A DNA stretch of 64,000 nt from Lepidodermella squamata. Its lineage: Eukaryota > Gastrotricha. A model generated the notes under the pieces. It did no database searches. It was given only the letters and a program-made list of their open reading frames with translations, and had not been told where the DNA came from. Of the stretch, positions 11,501 through 21,810 are shown one piece after another. The stretch spans positions 1,488,001-1,552,000 of the forward strand of contig JBLDXI010000003.1 of the NCBI GenBank assembly GCA_047495785.1, given 5' to 3'. The stretch's first letter is position 1, and each line of letters begins with the position of its first letter. The position numbers and the translations under genes were made by a program.

Positions 11501-13831
11501 CGATGAAATCCAGGAATTCGTAGATGCGCGATCCGTTTCTGCTATGGAGGCCTGCTACCGTTGCTTTTCGTATCCTATGCATGAAAACTGGCCTGGTGTC
11601 ACCCGACTTGCTGTACATTTGCCAAAAGAAGAACCGGTGTATTTCAATGAACAGCAGCTTCCAGAACTTGACAAATTGATTACCAAATCAACTCTACTGG
11701 CATGGTTTCGATACAACGCCGAATTTGAAGACGGTCGGCACCTGAAATACCATCAATTTCCCTCTGCCTTCTGGTTTGACGATAACGCGAAGCCATGTCG
11801 ATGGAAGCCTAGAGTTCGAAATCCCGACTACAATATGGAACCAGTAGGTCGTATGTATCAGGTTAGCCCTCGCGCTGGTGAGCTGTATTACCTGCGGCTG
11901 CTTCTTCTTCACAAGGCTGGTGCCACATCTTTCGACGATCTGAAATCAGTAGATGGCGTAGTTTGCGAAACCTTCCAACAAGCGTGTGTCGCCATGGGCC
12001 TCCTGCAGAACGACAATCAGAATGTCGATGCTATGGTTGAGGTCATTAATCACGCGTCGCCTAAAACTTGCCGAGAATTTTTCTCCTATCTACTGATACA
12101 CGGTCAGCCATCAGAACCGTTACGATTGTGGTCCCAGTTTCGTGACGACTTATGTGCAGATTTCCTGCATATCGAGAAGTGTAAAAATCCTAATGCAGGC
12201 TATTCCGATTCAATCTATCGCCAGGGTTTGATGCATTTAGCGGATCTGTTAGCGGCTCACGGTCAGACTTTGGCTAACTTTCATTTGCCTACAGTTGAAG
12301 CTAATCATAATCGATTAATCGATGAAGAGCTGAACTACGATTTAGAGTTATTGCGAAAAATCATCGAAACCAATATACCCTTGCTCAATACAAGTCAACG
12401 CGCTGTATTCGATGCTATTATCAGAGCTGTAACTGATAATGCCGGTGGTTGTTTCTTCCTTGACGGTCCTGGCGGCTCGGGCAAAACATTTACGTATTCG
12501 ACGATCCTCGCAAAACTCAGACTCGAATCGAAAATTTGTTTGGCTACCGCTTCCAGTGGTATCGCTGCCATTCTACTACAAGGCGGCAGAACTGTTCACA
12601 GCCGGTTTGCAGTGCCCATCAACCTCAGTGAAACGTCGAGATGTTCCATTTCCAAGAATAGCCATCTATGCGCTCTAATTAGGAGGTCTTCGTTAATTTT
12701 AATTGACGAAGCTCCAATGTTACACCGCCATGCCATCGAAGCTTTGGATTTTACTCTGCGAGACTTGACTGGAGAAAAGGACAAATTGTTCGGAGGCAAA
12801 GGTAATAATTTTTACGATTTTTAAGGTGAATTGATATAACAATTTGTTATTAATAGTTGTACTTCTCGGTGGTGATTTTCGACAATGCACTCCTGTCGTA
12901 AAGCGAGCCTTGGGTGAAATCGACTATTTCCGAGCAAGCTTCAAATCTTCTTCGATTTGGCCTCAGGTTCAGCAATACAAATTGACAACCAATATGCGAC
13001 TCACAGGTGGCGATCCTCGATACGGAGAAGATTTACTTCGCATTGGCGAAGGCCGATACGATGAAATTAACCCCGATGGCTCTGTTACCGTGGAAAAGGG
13101 GCCCGTACCGGATAGTTTTTATATCCCTCCGTATCTGAAGTGTTTCGACAAATTGGACAACCTGCTTTTTCGACTTTACGGCAACTTGAACAACTACGAT
13201 AAGCGGCAGTGCTACACCAGATGCATCTTAGCTGCTAGAAATTCCGAGGTCGACTTCGTCAACGACATCGTTTTGAATCGCATTCCTGGCGAGTGTATCG
13301 AATTCAAAAGCTATGACAGCGTCGATGATCCTGCTAATTTTTCCGCCGGAATTCCTGAACGCGCAAAACCCGTCATCGTTGCCACCACATCTTCTGCGGC
13401 TCAAAACTGGTGCGATTGTGATACTACTACGTAACCTAAATCCGTCCGGTGGTCTTTGTAACGGTACCAGAATGGTCATCACTGCCCTACATCGAAATAC
13501 CCTACAATGTGAGATTCTAACCGGCTCCTTCCGAGGCAAGCAAGTCTTCATACCTAGAATCGAGTTGACCACGGATGAGAGCTCGGACATCATTGCTATG
13601 CGGCGTCGCCAATTCCCTGTGCGTCTGGCTTGGGCCCTGACCATCACTAAAAGCCAGGGACAGTCTTTGGATGCCGTCGGTCTATATCTACCCGACGGCG
13701 TTTTTTGTCACGGCATGGCCTACGTCGCATTTAGCCGAGCTAAAGACAGCCGTGAAGTCTACTGCTGCGTGCCAAAAATTGATAATAAATTTTTTACAAA
13801 AAATATTATTTTCAAAAAAATTTTGAAATAA
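8583..13831 (+). pseudogene. Helitron Rep/helicase transposase, four exons, one frameshift
   Basis: Rolling-circle transposase. Exon 1 (8583-9185) starts MPPRGRPPK, with an acidic disordered stretch and a zinc-finger-like CRHCGAMFF..CC. Exon 2 (9241-10969) holds the HUH endonuclease: GLPHAHVLITL near 10495 and the catalytic tyrosine pair in KYIYKYIH near 10916. A 491-bp intron full of an AT-rich minisatellite separates exon 3 (11461-12801), which carries Walker A GPGGSGKT near 12467 and LILIDEAPM. Exon 4 starts at 12857 with VLLGGDFRQ and ends with the Pif1 C-terminal motifs LPPHLLRLKTG, LRNLNP..GLCNGTR and TITKSQGQS. Exon junctions join in phase. Between about 13320 and 13345, near a run of T, the frame changes by one base (SVDDPANF, then FPPEFLNAQNP), so the copy as sequenced is broken or carries a base-calling error. 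Confidence 0.85.
10970..11460 (+). repeat. AT-rich minisatellite inside Helitron intron
   Basis: The intron between transposase exons 2 and 3 has donor G|GTTTAAAATG and acceptor TTTTCAAAG. It consists mostly of about ten near-identical units of 28 bp, each a run of T, then AAATGAAATTTTTAAATAAA. Splicing joins SMNG to TDRQLVALG in phase, so the repeat need not break the protein. Confidence 0.8.
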
Positions 13832-13907
13832 AAAAGTTGATCGTAAATGAAGACTGTTTTCTGGTATACTATGGCGCCCGCTCAGCGGGCGCCTGTTATT
13901 TTACTAG

Positions 13908-13985
13908 TTGAATATAGGTGAAGAGTGAAAAGTCAGTTCGCCATGTTAACAACGACACAATGCATGATGCTCTTTGTGTGATCTT
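13908..13985. repeat. Dispersed repeat, right part
   Basis: Continuation of the repeat at 7876-8092 on the far side of the Helitron. CAGTTCGCCATGTTAACAAC and the following CGACACAA match the 27155-27180 copy. Confidence 0.6.
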
Positions 13986-14149
13986 TTTGCACAAATTATG
14001 AATCATCACTTGCAAAAATTCAGCGATTATTCATAATTATTAGCTCTTGTTCACACAAAGTTATGAGTTAACCCGACGAATAGACGAAGCACGGAATCGC
14101 CACGATGTACGACGACGAATAATTTCCCTTTTGTGAAAATTAAATTTTC

Positions 14150-15300
14150 AGGGTTTAATAAAAATTATTATTTTATTAATCTCTGAAATTTAGAAAATAT
14201 TAAAAATATTGATAAAGTTGATAAAGTCGAAAATTTAGCGAAACTTGTTAATGAAAACAAGCCTAGACAAGCCTGGCAGGCGGTGGTCATCAAAATTAGT
14301 GGCCGACGCCGCCAGCGTAAAATTGCCACATTGAATAATAACAGAGGTGTGGATGTGACGGACGACAAAGGTAAGGCCGAACTACTCGCCGAAACGTTTG
14401 GCAGCGTAGTGAAAGGTCCACCAGTCACCTCAATAACGAAACCTTACGACTTGAAATTCTGGCGTGACACAGAAGCCAAAATCGCCCGCAATGACGGTAT
14501 GCGTCAATTTAGTGCAATTTATTTCTAGGGCTCAAACGGTGAAAGTACCTAAATGGGCAGTTCGACAAATGCTCAAAAGCCTCGAATGGAAGCCCCCGGC
14601 CGCGATAATGTCTCAAATGTTTTGTCGAAACAGGGCGGCAAAAAGCTGGCATCCCACTTGCGCTACCTCTACCAGTTAAGCCTCAACAGTGGCTTAACAT
14701 GTCCCTATAGGGCGTGGGTATAGTCGCGATAGTCGCGATCATTGTACAAATTCTAAAAGATGGTAAGGATTCTTCGAGACTTGCGGATTCCTATCGACCT
14801 GTCTCCTTACTGCCTGCTATGAGTAAAGGACTTGAAATTATTCTTGCAAAATTCCTGTATCACTTTTTGGAAACCAGGAACCTTCTACCTCGCTATAGGT
14901 GCCTTCAATCTACCATCGACCCAGTGTTCAGATTCATTTCTGACATTGGATTTCGATTTCGAAACGGTACAAGCTGATAACGTTGCTTGTTTTCAAGGCT
15001 GCGTTTGATTGCAGCTCAACCCGACCAAGTGCGAGTCAATGATTTTCGGCCACTACGGACGCACGCCACCCTCTGCCGCCCTTGAGCTCTATGGCCAGCC
15101 GATCCCGCAGGTCAACCGAGTCCGTTACCTTGGCATTCACCTGACGCCTCAGCTGAGCTGGAACTACCACATAGCTACCACATGAAAGCTTTTGAGTAAT
15201 ATGGAGGCCGCTGCTTAGCGGCTGATCTTGACATGGCGGAGTATATCAAATACGCCGCCAAGATCGCACCTACCGCCGATCGCCGATGAAAAGCCCGTCA
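14150..15300 (+). pseudogene. Degenerate LINE retrotransposon (reverse transcriptase remnant)
   Basis: Scattered frames of a non-LTR retrotransposon ORF2. At 14283-14420 is VVIKISGRRRQRKIATL followed by AELLAETFGSV, the linker before the RT domain. At 14740-14925 is LKDGKDSSRLADSYRPVSLL and MSKGLEIIL, the conserved RT block 1-2 region. At 15014-15180 is LNPTKCESMIFGHYG followed by VRYLGIHLTPQLSW, the block after the catalytic YADD motif. The catalytic segment is missing, and frames change several times with stops, so the element is dead and internally deleted. Block wording resembles Jockey/CR1-type LINEs; the clade is an inference. Confidence 0.75.
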
Positions 15301-16711
15301 AAGTTTGGAGCAAAAATTCCCAGCCTGGCATTTGCGAAACAAAACCAGAACCGAAGTAATCTCAGCAGACAACCGCGTATGCCTGGATATCGAATGCTAA
15401 GAACGAAATCAACGAAGAATCAACAGAAATTAACGAAAAACGGCATGAAGAAAAGAGAAAAATCATGTGTAAAGATCTTGTTTTATAATCAACATAGAGA
15501 TGAATCATCTGACCATCTGGCGCCCATGGCTTACACCTTTTTTCACGCTAGTGGGCGATCTATACTGATTTATATCTATGTATTGAGCCTTCTGGCTCTC
15601 AAGGGTCCGATTGAAATATGCTATCTGTTAGATTTTTTTATCATCAGCACTTCTACATTTAATGCATGCGTCTTTCCGAAATAAAATTTGTCGATGGTTG
15701 TATTGCCAACAGTAAAGAAAACCGCCGGGAAACATGATATTAACAACAACATCGCAGCGAATTTAAACACCTGCTTGGAAAGTACGCTGGGCAACGAAAC
15801 AAGCTGATATAAACTTTAAAATATGTTTTACTACGAACTCTACGAACTCTACGAAGTTCACACGCAGTATCAGGCCCTGTGTCGTCGTTGCTGTCGTGTT
15901 CGGAAGAGTAAGGGAAGAATAGATGACTGACCAAGCAAGAAATCATCAGTGAAACCCAATAAATCAACTGAAATGAGACTTGATGAACTACAGATTATAT
16001 TCAAATGAGGATTTTGATGAATATTCCAAAATTGATCACATAGTATTGCCGTGCGCTTAATGTTACTGGGAACTATTCGCCTAGCTTTAGATCGTCTAAG
16101 ATTTAAATTCTTGTTCGCCGTTCTCTGTTCATGCTAAACACCCGTCATTATGGGCCGAAATACTCGAAAGTTGTAGAATCAACTGCCGGTTTATCAGTTA
16201 GAGACGGCTCGAGCATCTCCTGATCCACTCGTATACAATTAGCCATTGTCTTTTACAGTGTGTCCAAGAAAATGTGAGTTTAAGATTTTTCCCTAGCCTT
16301 TTCATCAATCCGTTTCAACAGGACCTTCGCATATTTGTTTGTTGAGACATTTTGCCTCAACAATTTATTCAAACGGATGTAGCCTCGTGGAAAAACTCCT
16401 CGGTATGATAAATGGCAAGTAAAAAATCTTAAACCTAAATTTTCTTGGACGCACTGCTCCTTTGTATTAGGGATAAGCAAAACTATACACGCCCACGCAG
16501 GGTGCGTTCTTGGATCCTGGAGCTGCCAGGGATGAAAACAAAATGTGTGCACTATTGGCCAAAGTGACAAGTGATTTCAACTAAATGGCGAGCGAGGCGA
16601 GGAAATTGTGAAGATTCACACTAAAGCACCTTCCGAATTGACAAAGTCGCGGGCTAAATTTCCATTTTCTTGTCCGGTCTAACAGACTTATAGCAAAGCT
16701 GCGCAAAAACG
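15301..16711. other. Intergenic with one dispersed repeat copy
   Basis: Contains a copy of the dispersed repeat at about 15690-15790 (GTATTGCCAACAG, ACCGCCGGG, AATTTAAACACCTGCTTGG). Weaker related sequence lies near 16080-16190. Open frames here (15286-15684, 16280-16570) show no recognisable domain or codon constraint. Nothing else supported. Confidence 0.5.
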
Positions 16712-16978
16712 TGTTTTCACCCAGAGGTTTTCACATTTTTCAAGCCATCGGATAATTTCGCGAAATATCTAATGTCTCCACACATTCGAGTTCAGTCATT
16801 GTCCAGGGTTGGTAGAGAAAAAAAGCCTGTTTATTTGCTTTGATGCCGGGTGTGCGAGGGTGTTCGCGTGGCTGACTCTTCATAAGGAAGGCAGTTAACA
16901 GCTCTTAATGCACTTCTCAACTTATTTCTTTGACAATTTCTTCTGTTCGCTTCCGAAAACACTGTGTTTTGGTGGAAA
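16712..16978 (+). promoter_or_regulatory. Promoter of peptide gene P1
   Basis: One of four related upstream regions. Shared blocks in order: CCAGAGGTTTT, CGAGTTCAGT, TTGTCCAGGGTTGGTAGAGA, TTTATTTGCTTTGATGCCGG, GTGGCTGACTC, a weak TATA-like CATAAGGAAGG near 16880, then CTCAACTTATTTCTTT before the ATG. P1 has the poorest TATA box of the four. Confidence 0.7.
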
Positions 16979-17404
16979 ATGCTGCGATGTGTAATTTTCG
17001 CTCTTGTCGTAAGTTCTTGCACTGATGAATGAGCTCGTTTTCAATTGCGTTTTCACCGCTATAAGGTCAGCGTCGTTCTTAGCGATATTCTATCCGAGGA
17101 AATCCAGAAGCCAGGAGAAGCAGCCAGAGCCATATTATACCGTCCAAACTCACCCGGGAAGACGGTTCAGGTGTCCTTCAGAGTCAGAGAGGCAGCCAGA
17201 GCCATATTAAACCGTCCAAACTCACCCGGGAAGACGGTTCAGGTGTCCTTCAGAGTCAGAGAGGCAGCCAGAGCCATATTAAACCGTCCAAACTCACCCG
17301 GGAAGACGGTTCAGGTGTCCTTCAGAGTCAGAGAGGCAGCCAGAGCCATATTAAACCGTCCAAACTCACCCGGGAAGACGGTTCAGGTGTCCTTCAGAGT
17401 CTGA
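16979..17404 (+). CDS. Secreted tandem-repeat peptide precursor P1
   Basis: Two exons, 16979-17008 and 17066-17404, with a 57-bp intron (GTAAGT..ATAAG). Exon 1 encodes MLRCVIFALV and exon 2 continues VSVVLSDILS, together a signal peptide. After a short spacer, four 24-residue (72-bp) units follow, each starting EAARAIL and ending KTVQVSFRV followed by R. The first unit differs from the others by one residue (Y for N); the 72-bp DNA units are otherwise almost identical, indicating recent expansion. Each unit is Arg/Pro-rich and the arginines between units could be processing sites. Hypotheses are a multi-copy secreted peptide, for example antimicrobial or signalling. I do not recognise the family. 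Promoter and exon 1 match P2-P4. Confidence 0.75.
17066..17404 (+). repeat. 72-bp coding tandem repeat, four units
   Basis: Four consecutive 72-bp units from about 17116 to 17401, each GAGGCAGCCAGAGCCATATT through GTGTCCTTCAGAGTCAGA. Units 2-4 look identical; unit 1 differs at a few bases. In frame with P1. Confidence 0.85.
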
Positions 17405-17905
17405 AATTTCTTAGATGAAATCAATGTGCAGAGGTCGATGGTTGCTTGTTTGATGGTATAAGCGTTGAATTGCTAAGCCCAAGTGAGAAGTTAATGATTT
17501 GCAAGCGTGCTTTATGATATTCCTGATGAAATATGAAACAAACCTTATTCACAGTAAACTTTAATCAATTAAAAATGCGTTGATAGTGAGATTAATCTAC
17601 CTTCGGCTTTATTGACATGCAGTCCAGCATGATTAAACGCGACATGTAAATATTTAGACCCGCAGAATTACACGCAAAACTACCTAGATTTCCCGTCAGG
17701 ATTTTCGTGGAAACGCAGAAGACGTGAAATCGGGGTTACACTGTAATAATAATATTAATTAATTACGCCATAGCTGATAAGCATTTTAATTGCCATCATT
17801 TGTCAGCTCTCTACAAATTGAAAGAACTTGCAATCTGATCTGAAACTGCTTGTTGGCAATGATTTCGCGTAAAATTGAACAAACCCATGCTACTATGTGT
17901 TCTTC
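17405..17905. other. 3' flank of P1 and spacer
   Basis: Resembles the 3' flanks of the other P genes (block GCCAAAGTGAGAAGTTGATG-like, then a cytosine-poor tail). No gene seen. Confidence 0.5.
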
Positions 17906-18149
17906 GCCCAGAGGTTTTAACCCTTTTACGCCAGTCTGGACACTTTCGAGTTCAGTAATTGTCCAGGGTTGGTAGAGAAAAACTCATCGGTAGGTTGCTT
18001 ATTTGTTTTGATGCCGGGTGCGCGAGGGAGATCGCGTGGCTGACCTGGCTGAGGCTATAAAAGGAAGACGGTTAGCAGCTCCTAATTCATTTCCTCAACT
18101 CATTTCTCTGGAAATACCTTTTTTTCGAAAACTTACTTTTTGTTAGATA
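17906..18149 (+). promoter_or_regulatory. Promoter of peptide gene P2
   Basis: Same block order as P1: CCAGAGGTTTTAAC, CGAGTTCAGTAATTGTCC, GATGCCGGGTGCGCGAGGG, GTGGCTGACC, then a good TATA box (CTATAAAAGGAAG, near 18055), TTAGCAGCTCCTAATTCA and CTCAACTCATTTCTCT. The ATG lies about 95 bp after TATA. Confidence 0.75.
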
Positions 18150-18234
18150 ATGCTGCGCTGTTTAGCTTTCGCACTTTTCGTAAGTTTTAGCATTTGTGAA
18201 TGGATAACTGAATGGTTTTTCATGCATTTTACTA

Positions 18235-19164
18235 CAGTATGGGGCATAAAGATTGAGCCGACTTTATTTATTTACAGCGCAGTCATTTCGGCTCTGATTT
18301 TCAAATATCTTATACCGTTGAAAAGCTCATGAAAAATAGTTTATTCCCCTAACAGTTTGCTTATGGGATCCATACCGAATCGAATCTATAGCAAGTTTAA
18401 GACGTCGAGCTGATTGCTCAGCATCACGTAACTTTATTTTATAACCAAGCGAGTTTTGAGCTCCATTGAGCTCTAAAAAGTCCCTATTTCAACTGGGCTA
18501 GCTGTAAAATGACCCAAATAGTCATGAATCTGACGAAAAAGGTCATTTTTAGCCACATTTTGTGGCAGAAGAGACTTGCGCAAGCATGCTACGGATAACA
18601 AGCTTTAGCTTTTTTCAATTGCTTGCGAGCTTGCTACGTGTTGTCGTAGGCTTTATTTGATGCCAAAGTTGTCGAATTAATTTTTTAAGTTGACTTCTAA
18701 CCCTCTGAGTGAAAACAGATCTATCTGCTGTTCATCACTGGACTGGGGTCTCGCTTATTTGGCTAATATTGGGGGGTGTGTGCCTATATGGTATACCTTC
18801 TCTTTATCGCATCATCGTGTCGCAATGGGGCATATATTAATGTCCTAAATCATTGCCAGAGATGCGTGGAGCATGCAGGGATAGCTATGTGTCAATTTTT
18901 TAGGGTTCGGGAGCGTCCAGAGTTTGCCTCCGATACGTACGAAAACTAGAATTTAAATTTTTGAAAGATGGTGATTTTTGTGCGATCAACTCGTCTTCTT
19001 AAATTTGCTATTACTTGGATTCGATCCGGATCCCCTGAGCGAAAATTTAGCGGAATAAACTATTTTTCATGGGCTTTCCAACGGTATAAGATATTTGAAA
19101 ATCAGAGCCGAAATGACTGCGCTGTAAATAAATAAAGTCGGCTCAATCTTTATGCCCCATACTG
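18235..19164. mobile_element. Tc1/mariner-like non-autonomous element with long TIRs
   Basis: A 930-bp element flanked by TA on both sides (18233-18234 and 19165-19166). It starts CAGTATGGGGCATAAAG and ends with the inverse CTTTATGCCCCATACTG. The inverted repeats are about 105 bp, nearly perfect. Removing the element and one TA restores an intron of the same length and shape as in P1, P3 and P4. No transposase frame is visible, so it is a MITE-type passenger. The CAGT terminus and TA target are typical of Tc1. Confidence 0.9.
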
Positions 19165-19487
19165 TACAATAAGGTTGGAGTCGTTTTAAGCGATGTTCTC
19201 TCGTAGCAGAGCCGCGCCCCTTCGGCTGCTAAACCTAAGGCGACTGTACCACGCCCGGCCTCCGCACCGCAGCCGTCAAGACCCAAACCTGCTGTTCCTT
19301 CTAAATTGCCCTTTGCCAAATCTCCATCTCGTCCGGAGTCGCTAAAAGACAAAACTGCAAAACCTCAGAAGCCACGGGAGAAAAGCCGAGCTGCGCTTCA
19401 TAGGCACCACGATAAACCGGTCGGCGTTTCTTTCAGAGTGCGCAGGTCGATTCAGAGGCACCACGATAAACCGGTCGGTGTTCCTGC

Positions 19488-21584
19488 CCAGTTGGTTATT
19501 TTTTGCCTAGACGGAAAAAGTGATTCTGCCCGATGTTTCTGCCCGCTGTTTCTGCCCGCTCAAACGATTAGGGTGGATTTTTTATTTTCGAAAATCAATT
19601 AATGCTCTCGAAAATTCGGGAAAACCTCTCACCTGAAATAATGTTGCACAACTTCAATTTCCGTTCCCAGTCCCTTTACTACAACCTTCAGACTCTGACC
19701 AAACGAGTGAACAAGTGAATAACCTTTATTAGAATGTTTAAACTTTAAAACAAGTGTTTGGGCCGGATTAATTGTTAATAACGACGGAGCAATTCGAGAA
19801 ATTGAAGATCGGCATGGGTTTAGCTTGCTTTACGGGTGGCTCATCGCGCGGGTCATTTTCGACGTTTCGAAGCAGCAGCGTTTGCGAGAAATGCGACTCG
19901 GCCACCACCAATCCTTCGGTTGGCTTGATCTCTTGTGCAGACACACCCGAAACTGCAGCTGATTGTCCATCACCGAAACCGACAGCCAGTTTGTCGCTGA
20001 TACTTCGTCGTTCAGAGGTGTTGAGTTTGTGGTAACTGTTCAGAGAATCGACCGATGCATGACCAGTAATCTGGATGATCTTTCGAGAATCGACACCGAG
20101 TTCAGAGAGGGTTGAGACGAGAAACTTTCGAGCCGAGTGGTTCGTGATTCGTTTGGTAATACCAGCACCGACAGCGGCGTCCTTGAGGAGCGATCCAAGG
20201 GGGTTCTTGCCCAAATTTTGGCATTTGTAGAAGAGGCCGTCGGGTCGAAATCGGGTCAGGCAACCAACATACATTGGGTCACTCGGGCGCGAAAACTTTC
20301 CCGGTCGTTTTGCACAAAAAATAAGGAACAATCGAACCGGGCAGAAAAAGCCACCGTTCTCGTATGCTCGTGGTGCCAGTTTTGAGTGGGTTGATTCGCC
20401 ATTCCTGGTTTTAGTCTGTCGCTCGTTGAATTCGAGATACCTGCGACCTCCAGATTCGGTTTTTAGCTGGACATCACCAAACCTGAAAATGGCCAATTTA
20501 ACAATTTTTCAATGGCAATCCAACAACCTACTTTATTTGTAGATGTTCATCACGGCCACGAAGACCGAAATACACGGTGAAAACCAGCCACAGCATCGTG
20601 ATCAAACCGATTGGCGTGTCATCAGTCAGCGTTTTCGCCTCACGCATTTTATCAATATCTTCTCGTTCTAGGCATTCAGATGCTCGGGCTTTATTTCCCT
20701 TTCCAGCACGCTTAGATTCGACAAACTTGGATTTCAGCATTTTCATGCTATAGAAGAAATCGACTCTCGCCATGGTGAAGTTGATTTCGTTCTTCGTCAC
20801 ATCGCGGAGATGGCGAATGATGGAGGAATAAATGCCTCGAATCGTTGTCGGCTCCATCGCGCTACCATCAGTCTTCGTCAACTGCTTGAGAAAAAGAGCG
20901 ACATAGAGATCCATATCCTTGACCGTAAGTTCAACTAATAGTTGCTCCGAAATGTGGAATCGCTGCTCGACAAATGCGACAAATCGGCTCCAGTGCTGCT
21001 TGGTTTTCTGAGCTGTGCCGTTTGCTTCAAAACCAGCCACGAAATTTTCGACTTCTTGAATGAACTCCGACGTATCACCCTCTTCATCGGATTCTTCTTC
21101 TTCGATATCAGCATCAAGTTCTCGTTCGAGAAGTCGAATTGGATCGGATTCTTCGCGCTGTTTCACTTCCATGGAGCCGTCAGCGAGAGCACCGAGGCCC
21201 AGGTCGCCAATATCAAAAGTGATCTCCATTGAAAATTCGACGGAAATTCGCAATATTCAATTGATAATAAAACAAGGAAATGAACAACGAACAAAAAAAA
21301 TTCAAAAAAAAATTTGCTACAAATTTTAAGCTGGATTTCTTATTTTCGTTATTAACAACGGTCATCTTTCATACGCACTATACACCATTCCCCATTTTCA
21401 CTCGTCCGAGTGTCGGATTAACGAAAATAACCAACTGGGAAGGAACAGGAACTCTTCCCTTGTGTCTCGGGCAAAACCTCGAATTCAGCCCTTGAAAATA
21501 CCCTCGGGCTTCGCTTCGCTGCGCTCCGCTACGCCCTCGGGCATTTTCAGCGGGCAGAATTCTCGGTTCTGCCCTCCTTAATTT
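19488..21584 (-). mobile_element. Crypton-like DNA transposon inserted in P2
   Basis: Boundaries are inferred from where P2 sequence stops (GGTCGGTGTT, about 19487) and resumes (TTTCTTTCAGGG, about 21585). Near the left end GTTCCTGCCCAGTTGGTTAT is mirrored by AAATAACCAACTGGGAAGG near 21428-21447. The left side holds repeated TTTCTGCCCGCT; the right side holds a GC-rich hairpin, CCTCGGGCTTCGCTTCG with CGCCCTCGGGCATTTTC, at 21500-21552. It encodes a tyrosine recombinase on the minus strand. Boundaries are good to about 10 bp. Confidence 0.75.
19768..21253 (-). CDS. Crypton tyrosine recombinase
   Basis: Minus-strand gene in two exons: 21253 down to about 20531 and about 20484 down to 19768, separated by a roughly 48-bp intron (GTAGGTTG..TTTTCAG). 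The join reads RGRDEHLQIK then FGDVQLK in phase. The N-terminal part is acidic, with a SAM-like core-binding segment. Catalytic residues of tyrosine recombinases are visible: first Arg in FGLRGRDEH, HxxR in NHSARKFLV, then GHASVDSLNSY with the His and nucleophilic Tyr. EFNERQTKTRNG is typical of metazoan Crypton (DUF3504) proteins. Length (about 480 residues) and intact frame suggest a recent, possibly active copy. An alternative within YR elements is a DIRS element, but no reverse transcriptase is present. Confidence 0.8.
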
Positions 21585-21810
21585 CTTTCAGGGTTTAACA
21601 CAGGATATGGATTGCGCAAGAAAACGTCAAATTATTCAAGCTTTGTTGTGGGGTATTATTGCTGCTATTTCGAAAATTAGCTCGAAACGGTCTGGATGAA
21701 TGTTGTGTGAATAGTTTGAAGCTTGCTTAATAGTAAACTTTAACTGCAAAGCCAAAGTGAGAAGTAGATGGTTTGCAAGCTTGTTTGATTATATTAATGC
21801 TGATGTATGA

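Larger units (their letters stand above)
8093..13907 (+). mobile_element. Full-length autonomous-type Helitron
   Basis: Both ends are visible. The left end starts TCTAAACTACTAAACG after an A. The right end has a GC-rich hairpin (13873-13893, GGCGCCCGC / GCGGGCGCC) about 10 bases before the terminal CTAG at 13904-13907, followed by T. This is the Helitron rule: 5'-TC, 3' hairpin plus CTRR, insertion between A and T without target duplication. The flanks are two halves of a dispersed repeat found uninterrupted at about 26900-27245, which fixes the boundaries independently. The element is 5815 bp and encodes a Rep-helicase protein on the + strand. Confidence 0.88.
18150..21810 (+). pseudogene. 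Peptide gene P2, disrupted by a nonsense codon and two transposons
   Basis: Exon 1 (18150-18179) encodes MLRCLAFALF and ends at GTAAGT, as in P4. The intron is interrupted by a Tc1-like element (18235-19164). Exon 2 starts at 19174 (VGVVLSDVLS) and hits TAG at 19204-19206, where P4 has GAG. Open sequence continues in frame with P4-like AAKPKATVPRP, KPQKPREKSR and HRHHDKPVGVSFRVR, then a second HRHHDKPVGV near 19480. There the Crypton begins. P2-like sequence resumes near 21585 with TTTCTTTCAGGGTTTAA, ATTGCGCAAG and the shared 3' flank, with AATAAA near 21806. Three independent lesions make this a clear pseudogene. P4 is the closest living relative. Confidence 0.85.

Noticed and set aside
17116-17404. 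Regularly spaced repeats resembling a CRISPR array
   Set aside because: The repeat is continuous without unique spacers, is in frame with a signal-peptide gene and sits in a eukaryotic genome.
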